Below are positions 17,716 through 18,949 of a stretch of 18,949 bases of DNA, piece by piece; positions within the stretch are counted from its first letter, which is position 1, and each line of letters opens with the position of its first letter. The stretch covers positions 1-18,949 of the forward strand of contig URGK01000052.1 in assembly GCA_900547295.1 (NCBI GenBank). Reading direction: 5' to 3'. The stretch is from an uncultured Eubacteriales bacterium. Its GTDB lineage: Bacteria > Bacillota > Clostridia > Peptostreptococcales > Anaerovoracaceae. The notes under the pieces are model-generated. The model did no database searches, had not been told where the DNA came from, and saw only the letters and a program-made list of their open reading frames with translations. Position numbers and translations under genes: made by a program.

Positions 17716-17729
17716 CAATTTATTGTTGA
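17712..17729. promoter_or_regulatory. Inverted repeat overlapping the -35 box, possible operator
   Basis: TCAACAAT and ATTGTTGA form a perfect eight-base dyad around a TT centre. It covers most of the -35 hexamer of the operon promoter, the position expected for a repressor binding site. I cannot name the regulator, and the dyad is AT-rich, so chance is possible. Confidence 0.5.
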
Positions 17730-17960
17730 TTTTCACAATTTTTTTATATGTTTTTTGTAGATTTATACCATCGTCAAATTTGTACGGAAAAAGAACGGCA
17801 GGTAGTTTTGCATTTTTCAAAAGTTTTGGTGAAACAGCTTTCCCACAGCCTCGCAGCACCAGCAGTTTGCACATATTTTCACAATGCCTGTTATAATGAA
17901 ATTTGCTTCCCTTATAGAAATAAAAGCTCTTTAATGTTAAAATTAAAATATATGTTCCAA
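17730..17960. other. Intergenic region between the aro operon and the dinD-like gene
   Basis: Divergent spacer. Apart from the two promoters and the dyad I see no convincing gene. A leftward frame covering 17674-17994 lacks a ribosome site and overlaps both promoters. A TTTTG/CAAAA dyad near 17807-17824 is weak. Confidence 0.45.
17889..17897 (+). promoter_or_regulatory. Extended -10 promoter of the dinD-like gene
   Basis: TGTTATAAT combines a perfect -10 hexamer (17892-17897) with an upstream TG. The best -35 candidate, TTGCAC near 17867, is 19 bases away, so the extended -10 is probably the main element. It lies about 75 bases before the start codon. Confidence 0.55.
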
Positions 17961-17974
17961 GGAGGTTGAAACAC

Positions 17975-18847
17975 ATGGATAGAAATAATTCCATTCAGCT
18001 TTTCGAAGATAGAAAAATACGCACTGCATGGGATGAAGAACAGGAAGAATGGTATTTTTCCGTTCAGGATGTGATTGCAGTTTTGGCAAAAAGTTCTGAT
18101 CCGAAACAGTACATAAAGAAAATGCGTGCTCGTGATCCTGAACTGTCTGCCAACTGGGGTACAATTTGTACCCTGGTTCAAATGCCTGCCGCAGATGATA
18201 AAATGCGAAAAATTCAAGCAGCAAATACTGAATGATTGTTGAGAATTATCCAGTCAATTCCTTCTCCAAAGGCAGAGCCTTTTAAACGTTGGTTGGCACA
18301 GGTCGGACGTGAACGCATTGAAGAAACCATTGACCCGGAACAGGCAATTGACCGTGCATTAGAAACTTATCATAAAAAAGGATATGACACAGACTGGATT
18401 CACCAGCAACTCCTTTCCATACGTGTCCGTAATGAGCTTACCGCTGAAAGGCAGGAGCGCGGCGTACAGCAGGACAAAGAATACGCTATCCTCACCGATG
18501 AAATCACAAAAGCGTGGTCTGGTATGACTACCCGACAATATAAAAAGCTGAAAGGCCTGAAAAAGGAAAATCTTCGTGATAACATGAGCACGATAGAAAT
18601 TGTACTGAATATGTTAGCAGAAGCGACAACAACAGAGTTGTCAAAAGCACATCAGCCAGAGGGTTTTTCAGAAAGTCAGAAGATTGCCCGCCGCGGTGGC
18701 AGCTATGCCGGTCAGGTACGACAAGATATTGAAAATGATACCGGGTATCCGGTTGTTACATCACAGAACGCTGCACAGCTTAATGCTGTAGTTGTTGACA
18801 CGATAGAAAATGTAGCGAAAAAGCCTGATAATAACGCAGACAACTAA
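17975..18847 (+). pseudogene. DinD/BRO-type antirepressor family gene interrupted by an in-frame TGA
   Basis: The start ATG at 17975 is set by a perfect AAGGAGGT eight bases upstream. Reading through the TGA at 18233-18235, the gene would encode 290 residues (291 codons including the stop). The N-terminal 86 residues (SIQLFEDRKIRTAWDEEQEE, YFSVQDVIAVLA, DPKQYIKKMRARDPELS) are a BRO-N domain as in phage antirepressors and DinD. The rest (IIQSIPSPKAEPFKRWLAQVGRERIEE, then SGMTTRQYKKLKGLKKENLRDNMS and VVTSQNAAQLNAV) is the matching C-terminal part. In relatives I recall Gly at the stop position (NTEGLLRIIQ), so one GGA-to-TGA change explains it. The frame is otherwise intact, which suggests recent loss, readthrough or a sequencing error. 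Family function is DNA-damage or phage related but unclear. Confidence 0.85.
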
Positions 18848-18858
18848 AAAAGAGAAAA

Positions 18859-18893
18859 AGAGATGTTCGCTTTTGAACATCTCTCTTGTTTTT
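18859..18893 (+). terminator. Terminator after the dinD-like gene
   Basis: AGAGATGTTC (18859-18868) pairs perfectly with GAACATCTCT (18875-18884) around a six-base loop and is followed by TTGTTTTT. It begins 11 bases after the stop codon and is a strong intrinsic terminator. Confidence 0.85.
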
Positions 18894-18900
18894 CTGGCTC

Positions 18901-18949
18901 TTTAACTTTTTTAGTGGTACAGACCACCCTTTAACTTTATGGGTGTTCT
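18901..18949. repeat. Small repeats at the right edge
   Basis: TTTAACTTT occurs twice (18901 and 18931). CACCC and GGGTG flank the second copy to form a five-pair stem, and GGT/ACC pair just before. The structure could be the end of an insertion element continuing beyond the window, but I recognise no terminal repeat of a named family. Confidence 0.3.

Noticed and set aside
17966..17974. TTG start for the dinD-like gene
   Set aside because: The TTG overlaps the Shine-Dalgarno itself; the ATG at 17975 is correctly spaced.
17674..17994. Leftward 106-codon open frame upstream of the aro promoter
   Set aside because: No ribosome site, overlaps both the aro promoter and the dinD-like gene start, and has the low-complexity composition of AT-rich non-coding DNA.
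18233..18235. Reassignment of UGA as glycine or another amino acid
   Set aside because: aroC, tyrA, aroF and the leader peptide appear to end at TGA in places fitting family lengths and ATGA overlaps, so UGA works as a stop codon in this organism.

Overview
The window looks like chromosomal DNA of a Bacillota (Firmicutes), class Clostridia. Nearly every gene has a strong purine-rich Shine-Dalgarno, some start at GTG, and the surface protein and DinD-like protein resemble clostridial families. A finer placement, such as the Eubacteriales family XIII group, is only a guess. All clear genes except the last one run leftward (minus strand).

Layout, left to right. (1) 1-217: a short GC-richer piece that does not fit the rest. 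It holds the 3' end of a gene resembling the C-terminus of Bacteroidota fimbrillins (Mfa-like), then an AT-rich gap without a Shine-Dalgarno and the first codons of another gene. It joins hsdR abruptly, so this is either a recombination scar or a chimeric contig end. (2) 205-6082: a type I restriction-modification operon read hsdM, DUF4145-like zinc-ribbon gene, hsdS, unknown 314-aa gene, hsdR (cut off after about 249 codons). hsdS carries three target-recognition domains. A 30-base ACAG tandem repeat lies between the second and third, so slippage should switch it between a normal two-domain protein and a three-domain one. (3) 6083-6645: the hsd promoter and a gene-free stretch dense in inverted repeats. 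(4) 6646-8982: a secreted 778-residue beta-helix-like surface protein. (5) 9302-17456: a complete aromatic amino acid operon, transcribed pheA, aroF, tyrA, aroB, aroA, aroC, CM-aroE-aroK fusion, aroQ. (6) 17487-17729: its control region. (7) 17975-18847: a DinD/BRO-type gene on the plus strand, interrupted by one in-frame TGA and followed by a terminator.

The aro operon encodes all seven steps from DAHP to chorismate, plus chorismate mutase, prephenate dehydratase and prephenate dehydrogenase, so it can supply the precursors of Phe and Tyr. Chorismate mutase is fused to shikimate dehydrogenase and shikimate kinase, while the N-terminus of PheA looks like a decayed mutase domain. Upstream of pheA I find an unannotated control system readable in full: a promoter with TTGACA and an extended -10, an inverted repeat over the -35 box, a 35-codon leader peptide containing YFFFSYQGLYF, and mutually exclusive antiterminator and terminator hairpins. 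This is the layout of ribosome-mediated (pheL/trpL-type) attenuation, where a T-box might be expected in this phylum. I regard it as the most interesting feature, with the slippage-controlled three-domain hsdS second.
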